Assembly (NCBI GenBank): GCA_963575745.1
Contig: CAUYUJ010014327.1
Coordinates: 60,001-92,500 of the forward strand
Direction of reading: 5' to 3'
Length of the DNA stretch: 32,500 bases
Source of the DNA: Prorocentrum cordatum
Lineage: Eukaryota > Sar > Dinophyceae > Prorocentrales > Prorocentraceae
Shown here: piece by piece, positions 18,780-27,880 of the stretch
Numbering within the stretch: position 1 is the first letter of the stretch
Layout: every line of letters begins with the position of its first letter
Made by a program: the position numbers and the translations under genes
The notes under the pieces: model-generated
The model's database searches: none
What the model saw: the letters and a program-made list of their open reading frames with translations, nothing else
Told to the model about the DNA's origin: nothing

Positions 18780-19282
18780 CGTGCGTGTCCATAGTGTACA
18801 GCAGCTTCACGCATGCAGATCTCTGCCAAACTTGTTCCAATCAAGACCCAGTGGCGCGCGGTCTCGGCTGCCGCGTCATTCGGGCATGGGGGGTTCGCGC
18901 AAGCACTCTTTGGATCGAAACCCTTGGTCTTAGTCCACGCCTTGACAAAGAAGCCAACCGCGGCGTCAAAGTCAAATGGCTCCACTGCGTCTTTGCCGTG
19001 GTGGATGCCGGCTGCGATGCAGGCCGCAAAGGCGCAAGCAATTCGAATTTCTTGAACGCCGCCGGGAAACTTGAACGGAACCAGCATCGCGAAGAACTCC
19101 GTGGGGAAAGCCAGGAACTCCAGTGGACTCAAAGCTTCATCTGGAACATCAGGCTGCCTGTCAGAAAGACCGTACGCGCATAGATGCGAGGCCTCGCGAT
19201 TGCTGAAGACATATTCGAAGAGAACGGAGAGCTGCTGCTGCTCGCAGAAGGCCATCATGTCGTTGCCGAGGTGAAGCATCAA
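18601..19282 (-). pseudogene. Gene B, middle segment with two frame changes
   Basis: 19,282-18,800 encodes a clear protein (NDMMAFCEQQQLSVLFEYVF, later GFFVKAWTKTKGF and VLIGTSLAEI). Coding then moves to a second frame (KLLYTMDTHDVGACIASVLS, RKKLADLFGQF) and again to a third near 18,660, beside GAGGGGGCCC. There is no room for introns between, so these are single-base indels, from decay or sequencing error. Upstream of 19,282 the frame meets two stops, so an exon boundary or another break lies there. Function unknown. Confidence 0.6.
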
Positions 19283-19399
19283 CCTCGCGAGGTTCCCTCA
19301 TCAGGCCAACATTACCTAACAGCTTTTGCTGATAGGTTTCTAGTGGTGTCAAAAGAGAGCATCATGACTCCTCAGGGGGGTCTGGGCGGGTGCCAGGGA

Positions 19400-19945
19400 G
19401 GAGAAGCGGGAATCGTTTTTCGCCAACAGTCACGCACTTCGTGCTCTTCGACCTCCCAGAACTCCATTCCCGGGCCACATTCTGGAAAACCGGGAACGAA
19501 GCCGGGCTCGATTTTCGCCAACAGTCACACACTTCGTGCTCTTCGACCTTCCAGAACTCCATTCCCGGGCCACTTTCTGGAAAACCGGGAACAGAGCCGG
19601 GCTCGTTTTTCGTCAACAGTCACACACTTCGTGCTCTTCGACCTCCCAGAACTCCATTCCCGGGCTACATTTTGAGTGCCCGGAGCCAACTGTAGCCACT
19701 TCGTGCTCTTCGAGTTCCCAGAACCCCATTCCCGGGCCACATTTTGGATGCCCGGAACCAACTGTAGGCCACTTCGTGCTCTTCGATTTCCCAAACCTCC
19801 ATTCCCGGGCCACATTTTGGATGCCCGGAGCCAACTGTAGGCCACTTCGTGCTCTTCAAGTTCCCAGAACTCAACTCCTGGGCATGATTTTGAATGCCCG
19901 GAGCCAACTGTAGGCCACTTCGTGTTCTTCTAGTTCCCACTGGGC
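19400..19945. repeat. Compound tandem array, 95-bp then 73-bp units
   Basis: The word CGTGCTCTTCG recurs near 19,440, 19,535, 19,630 (95-bp spacing), then 19,702, 19,775, 19,848 and 19,921 (72-73 bp spacing). All units share CCAGAACTCCATTCCCGGGC. The long form has AAAACCGGGAACGAAGCC where the short form has GATGCCCGGAGCCAACTG. The array lies between coding segments of gene B, perhaps in an intron. Confidence 0.9.
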
Positions 19946-19954
19946 CACATTTTG

Positions 19955-20285
19955 AATGCTGAGGCAAGCTGATGCTGCGGCCGAGGCAGGCTGAGGCTGA
20001 GGCAGGCTGAGGCTGAGGCCGAGGCTGAAGGCAGACTGAGGCTGAGGCTGAAGCAGACTGAGGCTGAGGCTGAGGCAGGCTGAGGCTGAGGCTGAAGCAG
20101 GCTGATGCTGAGGCAGGCTGAGGCTGAGGCTGAGGCTGATGCAGGCTGAGGCTGAGGCAGGCTGAGGCTGAGGCCGAGGCTGAAGGCAGACTGAGGCTGA
20201 GGCTGAAGCAGGCTGAGGCTGAGGCTGAGGCAGGCTGAGGCTGAGGCAGGCTGAGGCTGAGGCAGGCTGAGGCTGAGGCTGTGAC
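19955..20285 (+). repeat. GAGGCTGAGGCAGGCT minisatellite
   Basis: Hexamer-based repeats (GAGGCT, GAGGCA, GAGGCC) with higher-order units, including two copies of the phrase GAGGCCGAGGCTGAAGGCAG about 140 bp apart. The Ser/Leu/Gln-Pro open frames on the minus strand are artefacts. Confidence 0.93.
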
Positions 20286-20416
20286 TGCGACTGCCGTTGC
20301 CGCTGCGACTGTCATCGCGAATGCGACTACGACTGCGAGAACAGCAGAATTCTACAACTGGATGTTCATCTGAATCTTAAGGGGAATGCTTTCAGATATG
20401 CTTCTACATATCGCTG

Positions 20417-21178
20417 TTAGGTTGCTTTGCCGGGGTAAGTTTTGTCCTTCATGTGCTCAACGTCAGCGTCGCCCATGCCGACCACGCCCACATCCTCGAC
20501 GCGCGTCGCGCAGTCGCCGAACACGGCCCCGAGCTGCTCGATCGTCGCCACAGTGTCGACGTCTTCCATGGCGTCGAACAGCACGGAATAGGAAGCCTCA
20601 GGGCCTTCCTTGAGCGCCCCCTCAAAAGCCTCAACCAGCTGCTGCACCTTCTCGAAAGCCTCGCCCTGGCACATGCTTGTGGCGCGGGAGAACTCGCTGT
20701 GAATGTGCACCATCGCATCGCAAGCCGTCTTGCCGCGTTGCACTTGCATGCCGCAGATCGATCTGGTTTGAGCTTTCAGGCGGGGGCTTATCCTGGCAGC
20801 GTTTTCCACGACATTGATGAACATCTGGCTAATCGACCTCTCGATGCTGTCAACGTCATCCGACTCATGCTTCACAGAAGCGGCCAGCATGAGGCCGATC
20901 GGGCGGACAGTGTACATGTCGACCCACGCTTGAGGATACCAACCATTCTCCAGCATTTTGAAAGGGGCTTTGACGTCTACCGTCTCGATGGGGGCAGCCG
21001 TCATGCATGGGAGGCGCGCGTTCAGGAGTTGCATGACGCCGACGATCAGCTTCACGTCGCTGGACTTCAACAGCTTGTCTGCCAAGGATAAAGTGGCGTT
21101 CTTCCGGCCTCCGGAGACTGCTTGGGCCAAACCCTCGGGTCCTCGAGGGGCGAACAACAGCCGGCCACAACAACTCAA
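20417..21178 (-). CDS. Gene B, 253-residue conserved-looking segment
   Basis: The longest clean protein-like frame in the window: for example LLKSSDVKLIVGVMQLLNAR, HESDDVDSIERSISQMFINV and TVATIEQLGAVFGDCATRV. It reads to a stop at 20,417, just before the GAGGCT array. A GC-type or other non-canonical donor near its end is possible, since dinoflagellate introns often use GC or GA. The N-terminal 25 residues may be read-through of spacer. No family was recognised. On the same strand, coding resumes both upstream (21,440) and downstream (19,282), suggesting exons of one gene separated by repeat-filled introns. Confidence 0.65.
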   Translation of the reverse strand: MSCCGRLLFAPRGPEGLAQAVSGGRKNATLSLADKLLKSSDVKLIVGVMQLLNARLPCMTAAPIETVDVKAPFKMLENGWYPQAWVDMYTVRPIGLMLAASVKHESDDVDSIERSISQMFINVVENAARISPRLKAQTRSICGMQVQRGKTACDAMVHIHSEFSRATSMCQGEAFEKVQQLVEAFEGALKEGPEASYSVLFDAMEDVDTVATIEQLGAVFGDCATRVEDVGVVGMGDADVEHMKDKTYPGKAT

Positions 21179-21379
21179 CTTTGAAAGACATTCGCCCGCC
21201 TCCTGGGGCCAATGGAAGCCCAGGAGGCGGCACCACCAGAGATCATTGCAAGCGTTTCTTCGGTCCTCCGAGGTTCCTGATTCATGATCTTCCCTCCTCT
21301 TCCTTCACTCCTTCCTATCTATCCTCTGGGCCCTCTGCCTCCTCCTTCCCCCTTCCCGCGAGTCCTCGGCCGCCCTGTC

Positions 21380-21673
21380 GAAGACGCCCCAGGATGCCGA
21401 AGCTGGTCTGGAGCGGGCCGTCGCGCGCGTCGAAGGCGTTCAAGGCCACTGCGAACGCGTGCACGCACTTGTCGCCGACGTCCCTGTCGAACATGTTCTC
21501 AATGAGATGTAGTATATGTTCGTTGTCAGCAGGGACATCATCGCTGGCCTCGTGGACATGAGCATGTGAGCCTTATCGCCCAGAGAAGGCTCGAGTACGA
21601 CGCTGGGCAAGTCCTCCTTGCATCTATCGAAAAAATGCTGCCTCCCCTCCAGGGTCTCCTTCACCTCGAACAA
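21380..21673 (-). pseudogene. Gene B segment with frameshift
   Basis: From 21,660 the frame reads LFEVKETLEGRQHFFDRCKE and DLPSVVLEPSLGDKA. Near 21,560 coding character passes to another frame: VHEASDDVPADNEHILHLI, then DVGDKCVHAFAVALNAF and FGILGRLR to about 21,380. The overlap leaves no intron, so a one-base indel is inferred. Composition is clearly coding on both sides. Function unknown. Confidence 0.55.
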
Positions 21674-21677
21674 GCTA

Positions 21678-22193
21678 TCAGATCTCAGCCGCCTCTGGGT
21701 TACCAGAGATCTCGCCTGCTTTTCGGGCTAGCGAGCCAGTTCGAATCATCAAGGCCACGAAATCACGGTGTCGGCTGGCTGACTCCATGTGCTTCTCCCA
21801 AGACTGACTTTGCTCGAGCTTATCTCGCATGGCCCTGGCACTCTCGATCGCCAGCTGGGACCCTCTCCGACGGGGTCTCCTTGGTTTGGTCACGTCGGAG
21901 GCCTTGGAGATTTCATCGCCGCCGTCGCGCGAAGCCTCGGCAACTGGCGCGACTGCGGCGCGATGGCGCCCCGCGTCGAAGGAAGCTGAGCCGTTCGAGG
22001 CTCTGCTCTGCCTGCCGACGCAGCTGATGGAGTCCCGCGGCCCCAGCCCATCATTATCCTCACGAAGGGTATCGGATACCGCCTGCACCAGTGGGCCGCC
22101 AAAACGCAAGCCCGATCCCGTGGGGGGCGTGCTCACCTCCTCCCCCATCGGGCGCACCGTCGCCCATGACCACGCCATCTGCGCGAGGTGCAT
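21678..22193 (-). pseudogene. Gene B segment, Arg/Ser-rich
   Basis: VQAVSDTLREDNDGLGPRDS begins the convincing part (about 22,090). A charged helical stretch follows (SARAMRDKLEQSQSWEKHME), ending GNPEAAEI and a stop at 21,678. The following segment (LFEVKETL) starts in another frame only a few bases on. Either a tiny intron or an indel separates them. No domain recognised. Confidence 0.5.
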
Positions 22194-22199
22194 GCGCGC

Positions 22200-22506
22200 C
22201 AGACCTGCACCTGACTTCGCCTCCGAGGTGCGCGGCGTGCTCGTCTGCCATCCTGCGCGCCACTGCGGCCACCTCGCCCTCGGCGTCGTAGGTCGTATTC
22301 TCGCTCTGGCCCGCGCCCCGCCTGAAGCGTTTCACGCCAGGAGCGCGGTCGAGTATCTCCACGCCATCCGTGACGCCATCGTCTGGGTCCACGACCACGG
22401 TGAACCCGAGGACGGTCTGGATGTGGTGGATGAGCAACTCTTCATCCGTGAACTTCAAGTTGAACCTGCGCGCAAAGACGGTCAGAGGTTCGAAACGACC
22501 CTCCAC
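22200..22506 (-). pseudogene. Gene B segment following the zinc ribbon
   Basis: EGRFEPLTVFARRFNLKFTD, then EELLIHHIQTVLGFTVVVDP and DDGVTDGVEILD is strongly protein-like. It continues the upstream frame (ending SWRVVSNL) after a one-base change near 22,495. It runs to about 22,210 (VARRMADEHAAHLG), after which coding moves to the 22,193 frame. Function unknown. Confidence 0.55.
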
Positions 22507-23040
22507 GAACCCTCGTTGAAGTCCGAACGTTTTTTCTCCACCGCAGTCTTTTCAGGGGCGTAGGTGCCCGTGCCTTTGAATTTGTTCCCTCCAGAGACGG
22601 CATCATGCATACGAGCGTTAAATGCCTCCTCAACTTCATCATCTGCTTGCCGCTCCTGCACCAGCGTGTCCAAGTCTTGTTTGAAAAACTTCCTGCGCGC
22701 GTCGAAGCACTTCGCGCACTCGGTGTCAGACGGGTACACCGCGCCCTTGGAGTTCGTAGCTGAGTGGGCCCACAGTAAAAAGGACAGTGCACCAGGAAGG
22801 GCGTCACGGTCCAACTCGCGCGTAGTCTGCGCGCAGCTCCTGCAACGCGTGGCTTCGCATCTCCCCCACCTCGACTCCTTCAGCTCAGGGGCCTTGGGGG
22901 TCTTCACGTGAGATTTAACCACTACGCCCTTGTCGCACGTGTTTCCCTTCCCCATGTCGCAGCGCCAAGCCGCAGCGAAGCGCTGGTTCGAACCAGACAA
23001 GTCAAAACCGAACTCTGCGTGGCGAGTCCCCGGACATCGC
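22482..23040 (-). CDS. Gene B N-terminal part, two-CxxC zinc-ribbon-like
   Basis: The convincing protein starts near 23,040 (FGFDLSGSNQRFAAAWRCDM). It has CRSC followed 38 residues later by CAKC, a spacing compatible with one treble-clef or ribbon zinc site. Basic and helical sequence follows (FDARRKFFKQDLDTLVQERQ). The open frame extends to 23,120 but the first 25 residues look like spacer. A short ATG frame (near 23,040) just upstream is one base out, so the real start may also be frameshifted. Cys-rich N-terminal domains of this kind recur in many uncharacterised dinoflagellate proteins. The role is unknown; nucleic-acid binding is only a guess. Confidence 0.6.
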
Positions 23041-23079
23041 GCCTCAGAGAGAGGCAAATAAAGCTGGGGCCCAAATGGC

Positions 23080-23290
23080 GAGCAGAGGAGGATCAGGAAG
23101 ACCAAGAAAAATGGTATCACGTCTTGGGGGATTCCAGCGGTCCCGTCTCGGGCTTGACTTATTGGGCGTTATAGTGGCCCCGTCTTGGGGCCGTCTCTTG
23201 GGGGATTTCAATGGTCCCGTCATGGGGTGCCCAGTGGTCGCATGTTGGAGGCGCCGTGGGCCGTCTCGGAGCGATCTTGGACATGTGCCA
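23080..23290 (+). repeat. Degenerate TTGGGGG/GTCCCGTC repeat
   Basis: Words TGGTCCCGTC, TCTTGGGGG and GGGGGATTYCA recur at 25-60 bp spacing, in the style of the GC-rich dispersed repeat at 16.8 and 30.0 kb but without a close match. No coding. Confidence 0.5.
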
Positions 23291-23857
23291 ATGCTTGCAG
23301 CTTAATGATGTGCAGACGTCCAAACCACGCCGCCAATGTGCTTTTTTTTTGAACGACCCCCTGAAGGGTGCTTACGGTGTGTGTGTGTGTGTGCGTGGGG
23401 GAACCCACCCCTAGCGATCCTTAAAAAGGGGGGAGGGGGGGGGTCTGTCAAGGGGCACGTCCGTCGGCTTCTGCGGTCGAGGCGCCGCGCCAAATCGGAC
23501 CACATTCGATGCAGGTGTTCGGCTCTGGGGACCATCTCCGTCCACGCGCGCGCGCGCATGGGCGTCGGCGCGCTGTCTGGACAGAGAATCCTTCTCGAGC
23601 TCCAATCCTGAATCAAATGGCGTATGATTTGTGCGGTTCCGCATCAGAGACTGTCGCAGGTAGCAAACGGAAATGACTGGAGGAGCAGCGAAAACGCACG
23701 TCGGCCTGTGGGCGCCTCGGGCTTGCCGCGCCAGCCTCCCCGATGGCCGGGGTCCGACGCCCGGCGGCCAGGGGCTGGGGGCAGGGAGCGTGGGGCACGG
23801 AAGATGGGCACCCTCAAGGGTGGTGCGAAGCATGAGCTTCCTGGAAGGGGGTTGCCC
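23291..23857. other. No gene recognised; T run and GT microsatellite
   Basis: A T run lies near 23,342-23,350, GTGTGTGTGTGTG near 23,379-23,392 and a G-rich stretch near 23,427-23,442. Frames on either strand lack protein character. Confidence 0.5.
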
Positions 23858-24052
23858 CTGATCAAGTCTGATCAACTCCTTGGTCAAGCCTGAGCAAGTC
23901 TGATCGAAACCTTGATCAGGCCCAGGGCGACGATCCTCGATATGGGGCGGCCCTGATCAAGAACCTCGATCGAAACCTCGATCAGGGTAGGACTGGCGAA
24001 CCCAGGTCTGATCAAGCCCCCCCTGGTCAGTTAGCCAGGTCTGATCAAGCAC
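23858..24052. repeat. GATC-rich repeat cluster
   Basis: Ten to eleven GATC sites fall in about 200 bp, in words such as TCTGATCAAG, CTTGATCAGG and CTCGATCGAAACC. Many are palindromic (TGATCA, CGATCG). Units are irregular, in both orientations. No gene lies in it. Confidence 0.8.
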
Positions 24053-24264
24053 TCCTTGGACCATTAGGGTGAAGGGCTTAGGGCGGGGTGGCCTGTTCTG
24101 GGGGTCGTGCAACCTCTGGCGCAGACGGGGCGCGTTTGCGAGTGCGTTGGCACTCCCCCCCCCCCCCCCGCCCCCTGGCCATCCTCAGTCCTCACCCTGC
24201 CCCCTACCCTCCCATCTTGCGTGCGCCCCTCCATGATCCATCTTGCGCCCGCCCACCCCTGATG

Positions 24265-24720
24265 CTGTCATGTCAGCGCTTGGAGCGGTCAACCTCCCGA
24301 GCCTGCAGCGGCGCCGCCAAGGGTCCTAAGCGCGAGCAGGAGGCCCTCGACCGCTCTCGGATCGTCGGCCGCATCGAGCAGCCCTTGCGTACGAATTCGA
24401 CCCGAATCACGATTGCCGAGAGGGGTTCCTCTCACGCAGATCGGGTGCAACCACGCCTCGTCCTCAATGGACTTGCCAACTTTGAATCTGCACCTAAGCC
24501 TAAAGCGACCTAACTCCAGTTTACCCTTGCAGACACCACACTTAGCGCGACCTGTCACTGCAGTGTCGTACCTGCGAGCACCCTCTGGAAAATTTGCACC
24601 AGGAGCTGGCGCAGGGATGAACACTCCAATGATTGGCGGCAGAACGTCTGGATCTGGGGCTGCTGGAAGCGCTGGGGCGGCTGGGCCCTTGCCCTCGACA
24701 ATAGAGAACCGTCCGTGAAG
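24265..24720 (-). CDS. PARP-type zinc-finger protein, partial
   Basis: The open frame 24,741-24,289 (150 residues) has a Pro/Ala-rich N-terminal part and then CGVC at residues 68-71 and HPIC at 99-102. That is a C-x2-C-x27-H-x2-C pattern with the Trp-Leu before the His seen in PARP-type zinc fingers. This finger, known from poly(ADP-ribose) polymerase and DNA ligase III, binds DNA breaks (family knowledge). Only one finger and no catalytic domain is visible. The C-terminal LLDAADDPRAVEGLLLALRT is helical and followed by a stop. The N terminus is uncertain: the first residues overlap spacer, so an upstream exon is likely. It lies on the same strand as, and just downstream of, gene A. Confidence 0.65.
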
Positions 24721-24946
24721 AGAAGAAGGGGGAGGCAACAAGGAAGGAAAAGGAGGTAGGAAGGAAGGAGGGATGCGACGAAGCCCAAGGGATCATGAGG
24801 AAGAGGGCCCAGAGGAACCCTAAGCCCAACCATCGACAACCAAACATAGTGCACGTCTGTGGTTTCCCTTAAGTAGCGCTCGCATCGTGAAAGAAAGGCC
24901 TCAGAAACAAACACCTGTACTCCAAGGCTCGCGTTTCGAACCAGCG

Positions 24947-25002
24947 ACCACCTTTGATTCGGAAATTCCAATGTAAGCAACCACCTTTGATTCGGAAATT
25001 TC
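24947..25002. repeat. 33-bp tandem duplication
   Basis: ACCACCTTTGATTCGGAAAT starts at 24,947 and again at 24,980, with TCCAATGTAAGC between. Non-coding as far as can be seen. Confidence 0.85.
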
Positions 25003-25008
25003 AATGGG

Positions 25009-25084
25009 CGCCCCCCCCCCCCCCCCCCCACGCGCACACGCGCAAAAGAAAAACAAAACAAAAACAAAAAAAAAAAAAAAAACA
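25009..25084. repeat. C run, CGCACA and A-rich tract
   Basis: About 18 C, then ACGCGCACACGCGC, then AAAACAAAAACA and about 18 A. Such homopolymers are prone to assembly length errors. Confidence 0.9.
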
Positions 25085-25109
25085 CGCCACCCTTGGGGGG
25101 GCATGCAAA

Positions 25110-25451
25110 CGCTGAGGACGGCCCCCTAACGCTAGCCTGGCATTTATCAGAAAAACCTCGTCGGGGCCGTCGGCCTCCGACTGCGAGTCGTCGTCCAAGG
25201 ACGCGGCCTCCTCCTCCCCAGCATCCAACTCCATCTCCTCATCGGCGGTGTTGTCGCCGACGTCGGCTTTGGGGCCAGCCACAGCTAAGTCGGGCTTCGG
25301 GGGGGGTGATCTTGATCCCGAAAGGCAGCGCGATCGTCGTCGGCTGATGTCTCTTGCCCAGGGCAGGGCAGACGTCGCGTTCCAAGCTGAGTTCCTCAGA
25401 CCAGTCTGGCTCGAAAGCAACGCAAAACTCACGCCCGCCCTGGGCCGTCAT
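25110..25451 (-). pseudogene. Gene A, acidic C-terminal segment
   Basis: 25,451-25,310 reads AQGGREFCVAFEPDWSEELS, then GKRHQPTTIALPFGIKITPP. At the G8 run 25,299-25,306 coding switches to the frame KPDLAVAGPKADVGDNTADE, EEMELDAGEEEAASLDDDSQ and DEVFLINARL. The acidic tail resembles C-terminal tails of chromatin or nucleic-acid-binding proteins, but that is only a resemblance. The natural stop is unclear because the frame runs into the A/C homopolymers near 25,080. Confidence 0.6.
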
Positions 25452-26040
25452 CTTGGCGAGACATTGTGGTGGGCGTTAAGCCGCAGAGAATATCATTGCC
25501 TCGATACCCCGCTGCGTCGCGAAGTGCAGCAACCAGTTTACGAAAGAGAGCGCGGGGGGCACATAGATCAAACGATGGCAGGGCGCGCCCATCCAAGACA
25601 TTCGCACGCATCAATATGCCCAGATCCCCTTTTCCCGACAACGTCCCCGAGGAAAAACGCACGTCCAACCTGACCCCCCCGTCGCCACTGGGGAGCGTGA
25701 GCCCGGAAATCACGAGAAGGGGATAAAGTTTTATCGACGTGATGGGCCTTGACGGCCCTCCAGATGTTCTTGGCCCAGATCCCGCTGGCCTCGACGACCG
25801 GGTCATCGTCGCAAAAGCCGCCGTTGCGGAAGGCGCACGGCGAAAACGGAATCATGCTCTCCCCTGGATTTTCTTTTGCCGCGGCTGAGAACGCGAACAA
25901 TCGGGCTGCGTCGGCCGCCACAGTAGCCTCGGAGCCATCGACGACGCAGTCCGAATTGAGTCCTGCCTCGAATCCTTGGAGCCCAGGGCCACCTTTAGGA
26001 TCCGGAGCTGAGACAAATGGCCCCGAAACTGAGACAAATC
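25429..26040 (-). pseudogene. Gene A segment, two overlapping frames
   Basis: From about 26,030 one frame reads GGPGLQGFEAGLNSDCVVDG, FSAAAKENPGESM, then IPFSPCAFRNGGFCDDDPVV and NIWRAVKAHHVDKTLSPS. Near 25,715 coding continues in the next frame (LYPLLVISGLTLPSGDGGVR, GILMRANVLDGRALPSFDL). The junction is abrupt, so a one-base indel is inferred. 26,050-26,350 upstream has no clear coding and may be an intron. No domain recognised. Confidence 0.55.
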
Positions 26041-26049
26041 AATGGGCAC

Positions 26050-26354
26050 CGCGAGACCTAAACCACAAGGAGAAATACACGAGGGGCGAGAAAGGAAAGT
26101 GGAGCCTAAACTTCCAGGTGCGGGTCGGGCCTCGCTGCAAAGCGCGCGAGTTCCCTGCAGGACAACGGCGGTTGTACCGCGAGCATCCGTTGTTCAAGTG
26201 CGGTGCCTACCCATAGGACCCCAACATTGCCGAACGAGTCCAAGAAGTAAAACGTTTTCCAAAACCAAATTTAACACATCTGCGTCGCGTCATCGCAGCG
26301 TTTGCCGCCTCGGCGTCGCGACGACGGCGCGCGGTTTACAATGGCGTCTGGACT
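26050..26354. other. Probable non-coding gap within gene A
   Basis: Neither strand has protein-like frames here, while minus-strand coding lies on both sides. An intron is the simplest reading, but canonical splice sites could not be fixed. Confidence 0.4.
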
Positions 26355-26927
26355 TCACGCTTCAACCCGAGGACGGCACTTGCACAACGGATGACGCTCG
26401 ACTTGCTTCCCTAACCCCTGCCGCCCCCCCTTACCCCTCCATCTACCATGACGAACCACTACTCTTGAGTGGGGAAGGCCTCGTGGGGGCCTCGACCTTG
26501 CAACGAATTTCAAAGAAAGCCTGCAAGCCTGACCAATGGGGTGGGACCTCATCGCGTCGAACGCGTTGCTGATCGCCCTGCGCTTCGCCGTGCGAAGCAC
26601 GCCCCTGTGCAAGCCAGGTGGCTCTCGCGCGATCCTGCCGAAGTCTGCGTTGTTCATCTCGCCGATGGCCCTGTTCTTGCCGTCGGCGCGATCGTAGTGC
26701 TGCTGTCGGTCGCCAGCCGGCAAGGCTGCCCAAGCTGCATCGGTTGCTGCCCTAGCACCTCTGAAAGAAATGCCGCGCCCATGGTGGTTACGAAAATGTT
26801 CCGGAACAAACTCGTCGTAACCCCGAGCGCGCTGCCGTCGCTCATTGCCCATCATCCCAACTGCAAACTGTTTCTTGCGCCCCCGACCTCCCGAAATCGC
26901 TCCTCTTCTGTCTCTGTGACGGTTCAC
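26355..26927 (-). pseudogene. Gene A segment with HMG-box-like domain
   Basis: Residues about 37-86 of this frame (YDEFVPEHFRNHHGRGISFR, then DAAWAALPAGDRQQHYDRAD) follow the HMG-box pattern: aromatic-F-V at the start, then W..L....R..Y...A. HMG boxes bend DNA, and dinoflagellates use many such proteins in place of nucleosomes (established knowledge); the match here is by eye. A basic, Gly/Arg-rich stretch precedes it. After about residue 140 coding seems to shift frame (EIRCKVEAPTRPSP in another frame). The 5' side joins the 26,983 segment near TTTTTGCTTTTTCAG (minus), which resembles an intron acceptor, but a clean donor in phase was not found. Confidence 0.55.
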
Positions 26928-27410
26928 TGAAAAAGCAAAAAGGTTATGTGGAAAACGTTCCTCGTGGTCTTGTCAGGGAGCACCTTCTGCAAGACCCGCC
27001 CCCGACGGCGTTCCCAGCTCCTGCGGACTGACTTGACGTTGGTGCTCATGCTCAAGTTCTGCGGCGCGAAGGCTCGACCTTGCTGTTCCCCCCCCATCGC
27101 GCCCCTCGTAGCCAAGCCCGGGAGATGCTTCCGTTCGACTTTCAACGATGACAGAGGCATCACTGCGAAAATCTGGCGAAGTAGCCTGAAAGCTGCCATC
27201 TGAATGTCCTCATTCAACAATCTCTCAATCCAGATGTTAGTAAAGGCAGGGTCGTAACATTTTGAACATCGAGCTGAATCTCTCAAGCGTTGGACCTTAT
27301 CAAATACAGCTGGCGGTTCGAAGTCGCGCACCAAGGACAACAACTCAAACTTCGGCTGCTCAACGAACGGGAACACGAGGCGCTTCCAAGCGTCGCACAT
27401 CGTGCAAATC
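26928..27410 (-). pseudogene. Gene A segment, unknown family
   Basis: CTMCDAWKRLVFPFVEQPKF, RLRDSARCSKCYDPAFTNIW and FRLLRQIFAVMPLSSLKVER are clearly protein-like. The block CSKC plus a following helical and basic stretch may bind metal or nucleic acid. The upstream neighbour (27,767-27,405) is in another frame, with the switch near 27,405. The family could not be named; sequences of this style occur in many copies in dinoflagellate genomes, which suggests a transposon-derived or multigene family (inference). Confidence 0.55.
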
Positions 27411-27880
27411 ATTGGCGAGGCAAATGGAGCGCATCTCATCCGAGGCCATCTCAACGCCACCCCAATCCCTGTGTTCCGTATTCACCAAGTACGCAAATAT
27501 CTCAGACAGTAAATGTTTCCCACGCCGTCCACTGATGATATCCTTGTTCGCGTCCCTGGCCTTCCCCTCAGCTTCTAGTGATTCTCTCCGGCCTATATCA
27601 TCCACATCCGCAGGGCCAGCAAGTGATTGAAGACACATTTCGACGTAGGAATTCGTCTTGCTGTCGGGAGAGAAGACGCAATTCAAAACATGTTGCTGTG
27701 GCTTGGTCGTAGCAGTGCCGATCTCGATGCCTCGGCCCGATGGGTCGCTCTCAAAGTACTCGTCCACGATCTTCGCTAGTTTCGCCTGCTTGGCTGCAAA
27801 AGACTACTCTGTTCCATCGCTTGGCTGTTCGGGCGTCTTCTTCTTCGGGGCGTAAGCTTGCTTGAATGCCCGCGGCAAGA
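27405..27880 (-). pseudogene. Gene A segment with in-frame stop
   Basis: The frame reads FKQAYAPKKKTPEQPSDGTE, then TAG at 27,804-27,806, then SFAAKQAKLAKIVDEYFESD, VLNCVFSPDSKTNSYVEMCL and SGRRGKHLLSEIFAYLV. Coding character on both sides of the TAG is equal, so the stop is a real lesion, a reassigned codon or an error. No domain recognised. Confidence 0.55.

Noticed and set aside
7282-19921. Common origin of the 73-bp arrays at 7.3 and 19.7 kb
   Set aside because: Same period but the unit sequences do not align.
19400-20285. CRISPR array
   Set aside because: Tandem units are directly adjacent with no unique spacers, and the context is eukaryotic.
23340-23375. CCCCCTGAAGGGTGC resembling the right TIR
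   Set aside because: Shares about 10 bases with the 10,341 end but has no matching left end nearby.
26927-26983. 57-bp intron with GTGCTC donor and TTTTTCAG acceptor in gene A
   Set aside because: Joining the exons as read leads straight to TGA, so phase is wrong; left as an ambiguous junction.
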